A DNA stretch of 64,000 nucleotides from Guyanagaster necrorhizus. Lineage: Eukaryota > Basidiomycota > Agaricomycetes > Agaricales > Physalacriaceae. The position numbers were made by a program, and so were the translations under genes. The notes beneath the pieces are model-generated. The model had not been told where the DNA came from. It saw nothing but the letters and a program-made list of their open reading frames with translations, and did no database searches. Shown in pieces: positions 22,887 through 34,264 of this stretch (within the stretch, counting starts at the first letter, position 1; each line of letters starts with the position of its first letter). The DNA lies in contig NW_025064899.1 in assembly GCF_019112545.1 (NCBI RefSeq), positions 575,364 to 639,363 of the forward strand, in the 5' to 3' direction.

Positions 22887-24338
22887 AGGAGCAGGTATGC
22901 AAAGATACTAGATAAGCAATTGCCACAGGTAATTCAGTGGTATGAGAACCCTACCATGTGGATATCTGGATTTAATGATAATCAATACCAGAACTTCATA
23001 AGGTATGCAAAGAACTTCATGGTGGATAAAGGAAAGCTATATAGATGAGATATAGAGCCAGAATATAAGCTAGTTATCTACCCAGAGAGGAGAATGTATA
23101 TAATGAAAGCTGCACATAATCAGCTTGGACACCAAGATATATATGCAATGAAAATGTTGATTGAAGAGAGATTTTGGTGGCCAGAGATGGAGCAGGATAT
23201 CTCATGGTTTGTTAGCACTTGCAACATATGCCAGGAGCACCAGAAGATCATCATCAAGGCACCCTCAACAGTGATCTTTACACTATCAATCTTTCAGGTA
23301 TTACATGCAGACACAATGCACATGCCAGAGGCATCCAACTATCACAAGTATATTGTGCATGGGCATTGCATGCTAACTAGCTGGATAGAAGGATGAACCT
23401 TAGCAAGTGAAACTGCACAGGCAATCGCAGAGTGGTTATTTGAAGATATCATATGCTGGTGGGGCTGTATTTCCTTGATAATAACGGATAATAGCAAGCA
23501 ATTCAAAGCTGCAGTGGCATATTTGGAATGGAAATATGGTATAAAGGGGATAAGGATATCTCCATACAACTCCCAGACCAATGGAAGGATAGAGTAACCA
23601 CACTGGGATGTGTGGCAGAGCTTATTCAAAGCATGTGGTGGAAATGAGAAAAAGTGGCATTACTACTTCATGCTAGTGATGTGGGCTGATAGAATCACTG
23701 TCAGAAAACGGATGGGATGCTCTCCCTTCTTTGTGGTTACTAGTGCACATCCAATATTACCACTTGATGTGCTAGAAGCAACATGGCTAGTTGAGTATCC
23801 AAGGAGAATTATAGAGGATTGGGAACTCTGTGGATTGCATGCAATAGCACTAGAGAAACATGCAGATAAGGTAGCAGAGATGTGCAATCATATGGATGAG
23901 AAAAAGAAACAAGATACATTAAAGTATGCGACTATGCATGCAAATAAAATTAAGTCCTATAACTTCAAATGAGGGGATTTAGTTCTAATGCGCAATACAC
24001 AGATTGAGAGCACACTGAATACAAAGATGAAACCATGGTATCTAGGTCCCTTAGTTGTACTGGACCACTCAAGTGCAGGAAACTACATCCTGGCAGAACT
24101 AGATGGTGCGCTAATTGGTTCAAAGATTGCAGCATTCCACATGATCCCATACCTCGCATGCAATTCTATAGAAATTGATGATAAGGTCATGCACTGGCTG
24201 TGCAAAGATTCAAAAGAATTGCAAAAGATATTAGAGTCACCAGAACTAAAAGACAGATGGCCATCGAACTTCACTGAAGAGTTCGAAGAATCACTAACTC
24301 TAAAAGTGTCAGACACAGTTAACTTAGATGAGGATTAG
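22887..24338 (+). pseudogene. B1 integrase
   Basis: The zinc-binding N-terminus is at 23,094-23,240 (AHNQLGH ... CNICQEH, an HHCC arrangement). The catalytic core has LHADTMHM (first Asp), LIITDNSKQF (second Asp) and SQTNGRIE (Glu), so D-D-E is intact. Stops occur at 23,046, 23,394 and 23,970 (TGA) and just after the catalytic Glu (TAA), each where Arg is expected from family alignments. The C-terminal block 23,988-24,338 continues with LGPLVVLDHSSAGNYILAELDGA, a typical C-terminal domain. No chromodomain was seen in this family. Confidence 0.8.
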
Positions 24339-24556
24339 TGCAGAATACAGAAACACCTTCTGCAGGCATATAATTACTAAGTAATGACAGGATGTACAGC
24401 ACTAGCTACTGTACTTGCGATGTGAGAAGATTTAAAAAGAGTGCTACATTGGAGTCAAAGACAGAAAAGGAGAATAAGAGATCATGACAAACCAGTAAGG
24501 GATGACCAGATGATGGATGAGTATCATAGATGTTGAGTACCACTACTGCCCTGGGA

Positions 24557-26029
24557 TCAGGCAGATGGAGGCTCCATGTTAAATGAGGTGGAAGGAGTGG
24601 AAGGAGTCTTGGTCTCCACAGGAGCAGGATCTCCAGAGTCTGCTGGCACTGGAACTGAGGGATGAAGGGCAGACTGGATGTGCTCAAGTTCATCAAGGAG
24701 GAAAGCACACTGTTTCTTGGCAGTGTATAGAGTGTGCTGGAGCATGAGGACATCACCTATGAGGGCACTCTCAAGCTTGGCCAGATGCTCAGGTCTCTCC
24801 ACCATGAAATGACCCATGGCCAATCCTTTATAACTCTCACACAAAGTATCAACACTAGGAGCAGCTCCCTCATTGTCAGCAACTGAAAATATGAAGAGCA
24901 CAATTAAGAAATGACATAGCGAGCAATGAAAAAGAGATACATACAGGCACTAACAAGTCCAAGAGCTGAGACAGGATGCTGCTCTCTGATCCCATGAGAA
25001 CCATGAGGGAAATACTCCCAGGCTGATAGAAGCAGGAATGATGGCTTAGTGCACTTGCAAGTGCAAGCACCATCTTTGCTGATAAACCTTTGGGAAGTTG
25101 CCTGAGCCACTTTACTGGTCAGAAACACAAGTGGTAGGTAAGAAAAGGAGACAACATACCTGACCCTTGTTGGAGCAATCAGCAAAAGAATGACTATTGG
25201 CACCACAATGCACACAGGAAGACAGCTCTTCCTAGAATTACAATCTCTTAAGTGAAGGGGACACCGATAACATGCAAATACTCTGACCTTGTAGGGTTCC
25301 TTAGGCTTGTCTTCAGTAACCACATTGCTAGACCTAGCCTTAGAAAACTTCAGAAACTGCCCAGCTCTGGAGGCCTCCTTATCAATGACTATCTTGAGGA
25401 GATTGGACATCAGATAGTCAAGCAGAGATCATAAAGACTAGGCATACTTTAATAGACTCAGTATCAGAATCAGAATAGACTGCTACCTTGTCTGGGTCAT
25501 TCTCATCATCATCAGACTCAGTATCAATAGTGACATGAGAACAACGAATAGCATGGCCTTTGCCCTTATTGCATGCAATGACTCTGGCCTAGCAGAAGAA
25601 AATCAGTCAGAAGAACTATTAAACAGAGAAAATGATTACAAACTGACTTAGGGTCACAACAAGGGCCAGTCAGAATGGAAGGAGCACCTGGCCCACCATC
25701 TGCAAGCTGACCTCACTTGCTTTGAACTCATCCAGTGATGGTCTTGAGCACCTTATGGATAGGCTGTTTGGAAGCATTGGTATGGAATTCCTTTTCAATA
25801 GCAGTGCAAGCATGAAAAACTGACTCCTTGATGTCCTTATCCCTGGTGAGCTCACTTTTATAATGCTCAAGATGAGACTATCATGTAGAAGTCAGTAAAA
25901 TAGCAGGAATAATGCACAAACACATATGGTATACTCCTGAAGTTGATCAAAATGATCATTCACAGTAGTAGCAGGATCCTTGCAGAGGGATATGATGACA
26001 GCCTTCACAACAATGAAAGTAGGGATCAT
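24557..26029 (-). pseudogene. Antisense gene Y in B1: spliced, CCHC zinc-knuckle protein
   Basis: This minus-strand gene has several GT-AG introns. Visible exons: MIPTF start (26,029 down; start uncertain), a HYKSELTRDKDI exon, an acidic exon (DTESDDDENDPD), a KPKEPYK exon, a 72-nt exon 25,231-25,160 with CVHCGANSHSFADC (CX2CX4HX4C), an exon with CTCKCTK, and a last exon ending at 24,557 with HIQSALHPSVPVPAD and a TGA. The introns at 25,287-25,232 and 25,159-25,102 join in phase, the second with branch site CTGAC. One TGA interrupts exon 2. It resembles hypothetical proteins common in agaric genomes (from memory). Function unknown; the knuckle suggests nucleic-acid binding. Confidence 0.65.
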
Positions 26030-26936
26030 TTTGACAGAGAATGGAGAAGAAATGGACAAGTAACAGTGAAAACAATAAGAGAGGTGGTGAGTGAGTGGAG
26101 TCAAAACAAGATGAAAAACCCTTAACCTTTATACCCATGTGATAATAATATTTGATCAGGAAAATAATAACAGAAAAAGAAATTCTGTGAGAAAGGACAG
26201 ACATTAAGGGTGCTGAGCTCAGAAAACTAATGTTTGACATGTGCAGGACTCAAAAACCTGATCTGGCCTTATAAAATAAATGAATTGTCATTTGAATTAT
26301 AACTGAAGACAGTTAGATGCTTTTGGTGTGGGGGATATAGTGGTATACCTAGGGTATTACCATAACAGAGACAGTAAATTTTGTGATTGCAAGCCCTGCT
26401 AGGCATAGAAACAGAAGAATGAAAAAGAAATAATGGAATAATGACAGAAAATCAAATTATTGATAGCAGTGACAGATCCAGACAGTTAAAGGAGAGTCAA
26501 CATGCAATGATACTGACATTCCACCAAGGAAATAAGAAGAACAGGTTGAAAGAGAGCAATGGGACAGCTTATGAAATGACAGAAAAGGAGAAATAATGAA
26601 TAAAGAATACCGATGTGTGAGACTCAGGTATGAGCCCAACATAGTAATCAAGGCTCTCATAAGCCAGAGAGATTGAAATATGAAACTCAGGCTCAGCCAA
26701 AATCAAAAAGAGTGCAACAAAAGAGATATATTGGTATACTAGAGCCCTACAGGCCTGCAAGAAAAAGAGTGCACAACATGACAATGAGCTATGAACAGAG
26801 CACTACTACTGGCTGCATCTAAAGACCCTGAGTGCTGCTATAAATAAAGAAGAACATCTACAAGAAAACATAGTGTGAAGAAAGGAAACAAAAAGAAGTA
26901 CAAGCACTCAAGATGTGTTAAGAGAGGTACTGGGCT

Positions 26937-29813
26937 TTACTCAGTGTCAGAGCTAGACATCATGGCATCCCCATTGATAGATGCATCCTTAGAACCAGGA
27001 CATACCAAGAAAGATTTGAGGAGATCAGAGACTTGTGCATAAGCTTTGATGATCTCAATATCATGCTCACAAGAAGCAATAGCATCAAGACCATCAGTAA
27101 GCTTGCCTACAACCTGCTGCCAGTCCTCATACAAGAGCTGAAGAGACCTCATGAGCAGCTTGATCTTGACCTTGATACACTTGATATGGTCAATGCCATG
27201 ATGAATAGCTAAGAGCAAGACAATCAGGCAGACCAGAAATGAACAGAGAATGGAAAAGACATACCACTATCACCACTGAGAATGAGAGGATCCAATAAGG
27301 TAGTGGCATGACAGAGCTGATTGGCATCCCAGCATGCAGAGCAATGGCCATGACAAGTGGATCTACAGTGCATACAGATCTCCTCACCAACTCTACCCTC
27401 AAAAATGCACTCCTCAGGAAAACCAGCCAAAGTGCAGTTAAAGCATGGCCAGGAAAGCTAGTGAGTGAGGAAATAAGAACAGAATGAGGAATGGAAAAGA
27501 CAAACATACCAAAGGAGAACAGACAAAATAAGGATTTTTATTGGAATGACAATGGTAGACATATTCCTGGCCACTGCACAATCATGCAGGTGGTCTATAA
27601 AGAAAATACAATCAGAATGTGAATGAAAAACGGAAAGAAAGGACTCACTTGGTCAAAGAGTCAGGAGTGACAGGAAGCATAGAAAGCTTCATGGATTCTA
27701 GGGCCTAGTGGGAAGGAGGTTCATGGAACTGGAGATCAATGGCCAGGTGAAAGACACATGCATAAATGGTATGGTCAACAGTTTCTCTTGCAGTCATATT
27801 GGCAGGAGCTTTGGAAACTGTGGGAATAGACTGCTGCATACACTGAGAGCAGAGAGGCTTTCCAGAGGCCACCAGAACTGTCATCCCTTTGCATTGAGAA
27901 GACACATGTGTAGGAGGAGGAGAAGCAGGTTTGGGAGGGGCTGGAAAGGCAAGATAAGTGATACCAGGGAAAGGCTCACTGGTCAGAGAATGATATGCAT
28001 GAGGAGAAGGAGATAACAGGCTGTCTAGAGCTGAAGGAACAGCCTCCATGGGAGCACCTTCAGGACCCTCACTAGCAGGATCAGAGGTGCTGACTGAGCA
28101 TGGAGAAGAGCCAGCAGGCCTATTGCTCTTCACAGCAGAAGGAGTACTGGTATCATGATCAATGGATAGAGCTGAAAGACAATATCAACCAGAGAATAAG
28201 GAAAACCTATAGAGAAGGAATGAAAGAACACACCAGATGGAACAGGGAATTCAAGAGAGCCAGGAATTGGCTTCCACTGGAAGGTGGTCTGGAAAACTGA
28301 GGAAAGAGGTACCAGAGGCTGTGTGCAAGACTGAGATGAGCTAGCCACACTAAGGGAAATGGAAGAGGAGGGGAATATGGCTGAAGATGGCTGAAGGCAA
28401 TATAAACAATGTATGGGATAGGCTTGGCCCTCTTAGAGACAGGGGCAGGTACAGTCTAGGAAAAGAGAGAAGAAATGAGCACAGACAAAGAGGAATAAGG
28501 AAGATTGACCTACAGGAGCCAGGATTCCTGTCTCCTGCTGATATTTACAAACCACTGTGGCCCTCTGCAAAGGCAAAGATGATGAGAAGGTGAAAATCCA
28601 GATATGAAAAAGGGATAACCTACTGAGCCAGAACAGACAGCTGGAAGAACCATAGAGATAGTATTTTTAGTAACAGGAGGGAAACCTAGAAAAAGGAAAG
28701 AAGCTACAGTAAGAAGGAGAGAGACAGAGCACAACTTACTAGGTTCTCTTGAAATCTGGGGGGTCCTGATAGGTGTCAGCTGGGGGACTCTGCAAGTAGG
28801 GCAATAGTATGAGCTAACAGAGATACAGAAGAGCAACAAAGATCAAAACTCACCTAGATGAGCTAGTCTCAGGTTCTACAACTTTGGGGACTAAGGCAGT
28901 AGGGCCAATGACCACTGGAGCAGGGGGGGGAGAGATAGCATATGAAGAGAGCAGGAGCCGGTAGGGAATAGAGGATGGATTCCCATCCTTATAACCTGGC
29001 TCTTCAGGCAGAAGAAGAGAAGCGTCATAGTCCCACTAGCATGAGGGAAATATGAGTGAGTGAAGCAGGCTGAGAAATAAGGGGACATACTGAGGAATTC
29101 TTATGCTCCACCTCTGTAAGTGCCTAAGCTTTCCACTCCTTGCATTGGAGATGGGTAGGGATATGCTGAATGAGCTTGGCAAGCTCTAGATGAAAGGACA
29201 CACCATAGTTGGAGTCATGCAGGTCAACATGCATAAGACTGACATGATATGCTGCCTACAGAGGCAAAGTAGGCATGAATGGTGAGTTAATGAGTGGAAA
29301 GTAAGCATGCACCAAGTAAGGAGTCACCTGGTTAACAGCAATGACAAGATCCTGTGGCTCCACAATATTCACAACAGAAGAATTGAAGTATGCAGCTGTG
29401 AAGGCATAGGCACCAATGAGATTAGCCATGAGAGTAGTCACAGGAATAGTGAGCAAAGAGACAAAGGTCATCATAGTAAGAGAAGCTAGAGAAACAGTGC
29501 AGAAGACATTGAAAGAGTGAAGTGGGAGGAAAGAAAGAAAGAAACGGCATGAGAATAGCATCTGTGCCTGATAAATTGTCAGATACAAGAATTTCTTACA
29601 TAAGTATGACATGTACATGCCCAAACCAGGCCAGCATACCATTGAGAAGCAGCAAGTAAGCAGGTACACATGTGGACAACTCAGTTGGATGTTCCAGCAT
29701 TGCTGAAGCTTGGGATCTGGTCCTGTGTGGACCAGGGGAGGTCCTATTGTCCAGTGATTGTGTCCATGACAGAACACAGTGAATTTAACATGATAATATT
29801 GAAATCCAGACAT
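26937..29813 (-). pseudogene. Antisense gene X in B1: multi-exon, Cys-rich protein
   Basis: A second minus-strand gene lies in tandem upstream of Y, with at least six intron-like gaps. Exon pieces from right to left: MSGFQYYHVKF (29,813), a segment to MHVDLHDSNYGVSFHLELAKL (about 29,240), WDYDASLLLPEEPGYK (about 29,035), proline-rich pieces (28.9-28.0 kb), a Cys-rich exon with CFNCTLAGFPEEC, CMHCRSTC and CSACWDANQLC (27,456-27,270), and a last exon ending TAA at 26,939-26,937 (AYAQVSDLLKSF). TAG codons interrupt the 29.26-kb and 27.70-kb exons, each explicable as CAG to TAG. The Cys cluster suggests metal binding. Function unknown. Confidence 0.6.
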
Positions 29814-29850
29814 GGGTACCTACTGAAGGGACCATAGAAGGTCCAGATCT

Positions 29851-29864
29851 TAGTGGGGGGGATA
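29851..29864 (+). other. B1 polypurine tract
   Basis: TAGTGGGGGGGATA lies immediately before the 3' LTR and is the expected plus-strand primer for reverse transcription. It supports plus orientation of B1 and fixes the LTR start at 29,865. Confidence 0.75.
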
Positions 29865-31634
29865 TGACATGCCCTCTCCATGTTCAGGTATGTAAAATTG
29901 CGAAAATTGCGAATACATGAACTGCATTCCAGGCCAGTAAGCATGTAACAGAAAACAGGACTAGAGTGCACAGAAACCTAGCTATCATAATGATAAACTG
30001 AAGTAACAATAAGCAGAGTGCATAGCCTAGTAACAGACTAATATCAGAGGGGTTAGGCTGCATGTGAGGTCCCAGCACTTGGCCCTAAATGCACCAATAC
30101 TATTACAAGAGGACATGCTAAAAATAAAAAGACTACGATTGAAATATGATCAGCAATTCTGATCACATTGATCAAAGATGCACAGCTATTGATGCCCTGA
30201 TGGGACATGCCTTAGAACAGAGAACTGAGACCCAAAGAAAGGTATCTGAGTAATGGGTATTGAATGGAGGAATAGATAGGTGACAACAAGCTAACAAGTA
30301 GAGGAATATTACTTCAGGAATGAATAGCACAGGTACCACCCTGAGCCTTGCACACATACATATGGTGCCTTAGCACATATAACACAGTGAGGGACTCCAC
30401 ATCATACCAAGAAATAGCACCTTTAGTGAGTCAGATGGAATGACTGGTTGGACACAGAGAAGCAGAACATAGCCATTGTAGCTGGCTCCTGGTATGAGAA
30501 ATAACTCTGGGGGTCTGGGACAGTTTACCACTGTCAGAGATGTCACCAGAGAAATAAGAAAGTGAGCAGACCTGGCAAGGCCAGCTAGCTGATGTCAGCT
30601 AGTGAAGAAACAGCAAGCACAGTCATCACCCAGAAGAGAATAAGTGTGGTGACTGTGATATGCATGGAAATAATACCTGTGGGATCCAGCATAGAGTCCT
30701 GTGCTTTGAGGATACCATAGTAGGATTGTATTAGTAAGTATCCTAGTGGAGTATTTAAATACAGTATCATATGACTGGAGAGGGGAGTTTTCTGACCCCC
30801 CACAGTTGTGGTGTATTGGGCACAGAAAGCCTTGCACTCTAGCTCTGGGTTTGTGTTAGTAACTCCAGGCAAGAGAATAAACTGATTATTAATATTATTA
30901 AGAGCACTGTGAGAACTAAGTGAGGCATTGAAGCTCACAAAGGATTTGAGCCCAGTTTGATAAGAGGTTTTGGATTGCACTTTAACCTGAGAATAAGAGA
31001 ATGGTGTCTGTAGGGTATCATCTTGAGTTTTTGAGGTATTTGTGATGTGTGGCACTACAGGTGGCAGAGGTTCAAACCCTTTGGTCTGTTGGACAGTGTT
31101 TTATTGTGTTTTCTGTCTCTGAATTGCATAGGTTTGAATTCTGTGGGTCTACAATCGGTTTAGAAGCTTGAAAACAGAGATCTGTGCTCTTTGGCACTTG
31201 TGAACATGTTTGTGATTGGTTTCTTTTGCTTAGAGCATGAAACTTTGAGTCATGTATTGTGTGTGTTAGAGATTTGAGTTGATCTGAGCTGTGCTTGGGA
31301 CCATTTGAGAGTTTTGAAGGAGTGTTTTGATGTATTGTATTGAGTTGCAGTACCCTTTGCCTTGAGGTCCAGCAACACCTGTTGCCACCTCTTGTTTTGA
31401 TAAAACAAAAAGCTTTGAGACTTAGAGAGACCTCAGATTGTTGTAAGCATGCTATTACTGTTTGCATGCTGTGATCTCATTAAAGAAGACAATTATATTT
31501 ATTGATTGCTACTTTTATTGTATTATAATCCCCTCACAAACTAAGAGTTTTGTGTGTGTGTTGCTGTGAGTGTGGTTAGTGGATAATGCTCTGCTGTATC
31601 TGTTTTCATATTGCACATGCTCACATCCTCTTCA
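29865..31634 (+). repeat. B1 3' LTR
   Basis: 1,770 bp, TGACATGCCCTCTCC to ATCCTCTTCA. Its first 400 bp or so are almost identical to the 5' LTR, while the remainder differs much more, changing abruptly near 30,263 (matching 16,145). It is followed by GCAG and then A2 integrase sequence. Confidence 0.85.
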
Positions 31635-32450
31635 GCAGGAGTTGTCATATAGAGGCATGTTGTTTTAGCTACATTTGGATGTCAACTATAGTTAATAAAG
31701 AAAGGGGTTTTGCTGGTAGCAGAGTGGACATGGTTATTGTGCTGAACAGCTGTGAGTGCTAGCCACTCAGTCCAATCATTCTGTCAATAGTTGATAAACA
31801 TGCACAAATATTTTTTGATTTCTTGGTTGGTGTGTTTGGTCTGTCTATCTGTTTGGAGATAATAGACTGTGGAGGCATTGCTGCAAATGTTAAGCAACCT
31901 ATACAAGTTATCTATGAATTTTGAGATAAATTGTGATCTACAGTCCAAAATAATGACTTGGAGCATTCTGTATTTAGAATATACTTTGTCATAAAGTATC
32001 TTAGCCCACCCTTCTGAGGAAAGTTCTATTGGGCATGTGATCAGAATGATTGCCTTGGAGAATCAATCAATGATGACAATGATTGTGTTGTAACTGTTGC
32101 AGTTGGAAAGTCCAGTAGCCATATTGACCAAGATATGAGTCCAAGGTTGTGTTGGTATCTTGTTTGAGTGTAGCAGTGCTGTGCAGGCCCAGGTCAAGGA
32201 CTTGGTCCTTTGACATGTCTTGCATCCCTTAATGTATTCTTTGATATTCTTTATCATCTTTGGCCACTCATACTCTCTCAGCACTAACTCTTTTGTTTTG
32301 GTGATTCCTAGATGATCAGCCATTACATGGTCATGGTTTATAGCTATGATCTCTCTTCTTAATGACTGATCCTGAGAGATATAGAGTCACTCATCATAGA
32401 AGAAAAGATCATTTCTTCAGAAAATACTGCCTTCATGGTTCAGAGATGTT
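31635..32450 (-). pseudogene. A2 integrase (N-terminal and core part)
   Basis: From right to left, translation gives HDHVMADHLGITKTK (His pair) and GCKTCQRTK (Cys pair) of the HHCC domain at 32,323-32,200. It continues with VNMATGLSNC, where the first catalytic Asp is Asn (32,123-32,125), then VIILDCRSQF (second Asp kept) and TEWLALTAVQHNN. It ends at 31,635, where B1 is inserted, and continues at 14,425. The Asp-to-Asn change sits in GTC-AAT, as CpG decay of GTC-GAT/GAC predicts. Confidence 0.75.
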
Positions 32451-33311
32451 GCTATGCCCTGATTCCATAGATTAGGCTGTTGTATGGTGCTCTGAATCCT
32501 GTTGTGTATCTCCTCCTCTGTCAGCATTATCATGGTCTGAAAATGTTCTGATTTGAGTAGCACCACTCTTTTGTTGTCCTCCCCCTCTTGATCATGATCA
32601 GCCCTTCAGCTGAGCAGGTTGGCCTTCTTGTTTGCTGATCCTGCCTTGTGATGGAGTGTATATTGATATTTGGATAACTTCATCACCCATCATGCTTGCT
32701 GACAGTTGAGTTTCTGAGAGAGTTGGAAGTATTGAAGGTTTTAGTGATCAGTCCATACTTCAAAAGTTTGAGTCACCCCAATGAGATAATGTCATCATTC
32801 ACTCATCTCCTTTCTTAATCCTCATATTATTATATCCTCACCTGATGTTCAGCTTAGTATAGAATCAGGCTCCTTAGAGTTTATCCATTAATTTTAATAT
32901 AAGAGAAAGTGGATATCAGTTTTTAATAGTCATCTTGTTGAGTTGCTAATAGTCCTGTATGAGTTGAAGTTTGCTATCTTTCTTCTTAACAAAGAAGAAT
33001 GGTGATGCCATTGGAGAGTTTGATGGCTATATCTGTCTGCTTGAGAGATTCTCTTCCAAGAACTTGTCAAGCTCCTGTGGCTTAAAGTATCCTAGAGGGT
33101 ACATCTTGCAGTCTAGGTTGGCATTAGCATTGGGCACCAATTCAATTGTGTGGTCCCAAGATTTAGAGGTGGGGAGCTCATCAAAACTTTTCTTGGTGAA
33201 GAGGTCATGATAATCCCAAGCCCATTTGGAGACCATTTTCTCAAACATCCTCTTCTCCTTCTCTTTGTTGGCCTTGGCTGCTAGATCATTGGCATGATGA
33301 ATTGCCCACAC
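32451..33311 (-). pseudogene. A2 RT N-part fused by deletion to RNase H remnant
   Basis: Minus translation from 33,311 follows A1 (IHHANDLAAKAN, DYHDLFTKKSFDELP, QELDKFLEENLSS, then GYNNMRIKKGDE near 32,810). It then jumps to the end of RNase H (HYLI-like, TDH, HHKAGSANKKANLLS). By A1 spacing 741 bp (38,836 to 39,577) are missing, in frame. GAGTGG occurs at both A1 ends of the gap, and the A2 joint reads GAGTGA. The RT palm with its catalytic Asp residues is absent, so A2 cannot encode a working RT. Confidence 0.75.
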
Positions 33312-33760
33312 TCACAGTGCCTCTTCAAGGTCTACTGCAAGAATCATTTCTCCATCTGTCATCTCCTCATCCCAGTTGTCCTCAGGGTCTGCATTGGGGA
33401 GTATGAATAGTGTTTTCTGACAATGACACTGGGTGAAAGTAATTCATCCAGTTTTTCAGTTAATGAGTGGGTTGTGTTGAATTAACCAATCATGTCCAAG
33501 AAATAGCTCTTTGGTTTCTAGTTCTGTGACAGCAAGGTCTATCCATTCCAAGTAATCTCTGATTGTTAGATAGAGTTCTATAAATTCAGTGATTGATCCA
33601 GCCTGATTCTTGCTGCCATCAGCATTATAGACTGGAATAGGAGCAGTGGTGGCTTTGGTGGACAGATGATGCTTGTTGATGAAGGCTCAGTTGATGGAAC
33701 TTTCAGTACAGCCACTGTTGATCAGGGCTGTCACTATGAAATCTGCTTGATTGGTGAGGG
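33312..33760 (-). pseudogene. A2 aspartic protease, catalytic Asp lost
   Basis: The minus strand reads ALINSGCTESSI near 33,725-33,690, so the Asp of the D-S-G site is Asn (codon at 33,719-33,717). It then reads ELETKELFLGHDWL, the normal domain end. The same Asp-to-Asn change is present in A1. In both, the codon follows ATC, so a CpG spanned the codon boundary before decay. Confidence 0.7.
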
Positions 33761-34264
33761 TCTGGATTTGTGTCTTTGTTACAAGGTCCTGCCCATGAGC
33801 CTTCTGCTGCCAGATATACTTTCTTGGTCCTCAGAGTTCATCCAACCATTCTAAGGCCTTCTGTCTTTCTGCCTTTTATAGTCCCTCCACTAGTTCTTGA
33901 TCTGCCTCAGTGATCCTGGTCTGATGCATTCAGTTCTTGAGAGTGGCCATCACTTCCCCTTCTCTTCCTTCTCATATGGCTTGCCAAGTCCATTCCATAT
34001 CAAAGAGCTTGAGCCACTTAACAGGAGTCTCTCTCTCTGTTTGGCCCTTAGGCATTTGAGTCATGATAGTTTGTGATTCTTTAGAGGTGGTCATGGTTTG
34101 GGAGACTTAGGGTATATTCAAATGCATGTAAATAATCATATCTACAGAAGGCATATGAGTCCAACCTGTGGTTACTGTTTCCACACCTTTAAGTCCTTTG
34201 GCTGACTGAGTGAAATCACTCACTCATCAGCCTTATCTTTTACCTCCTATGCTTTCAGAGCCTG
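33761..34264 (-). pseudogene. A2 gag-protease linker
   Basis: Degenerate linker between the gag zinc knuckle and the protease, colinear with A1 12,321-12,770. No motif is visible beyond Lys/Glu-rich stretches, and no frame stays open for long. Confidence 0.45.

Larger units (their letters stand above)
14426..31634 (+). mobile_element. Large Ty3/Gypsy family B element B1, composite left end
   Basis: The block inserted in A2 is flanked by GCAG (14,422-14,425 and 31,635-31,638). It has a truncated LTR (14,426-15,572), an inverted LTR-end fragment (15,573-15,745), a full 5' LTR (15,746-17,512), 12.35 kb of internal sequence, a polypurine tract and a 3' LTR (29,865-31,634). Sense genes: gag, protease, RT, RNase H, integrase (17,818-24,338). 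Antisense genes fill 24,557-29,813. It is the innermost full element, and its protease, RT and integrase catalytic residues are still recognisable. Confidence 0.85.
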
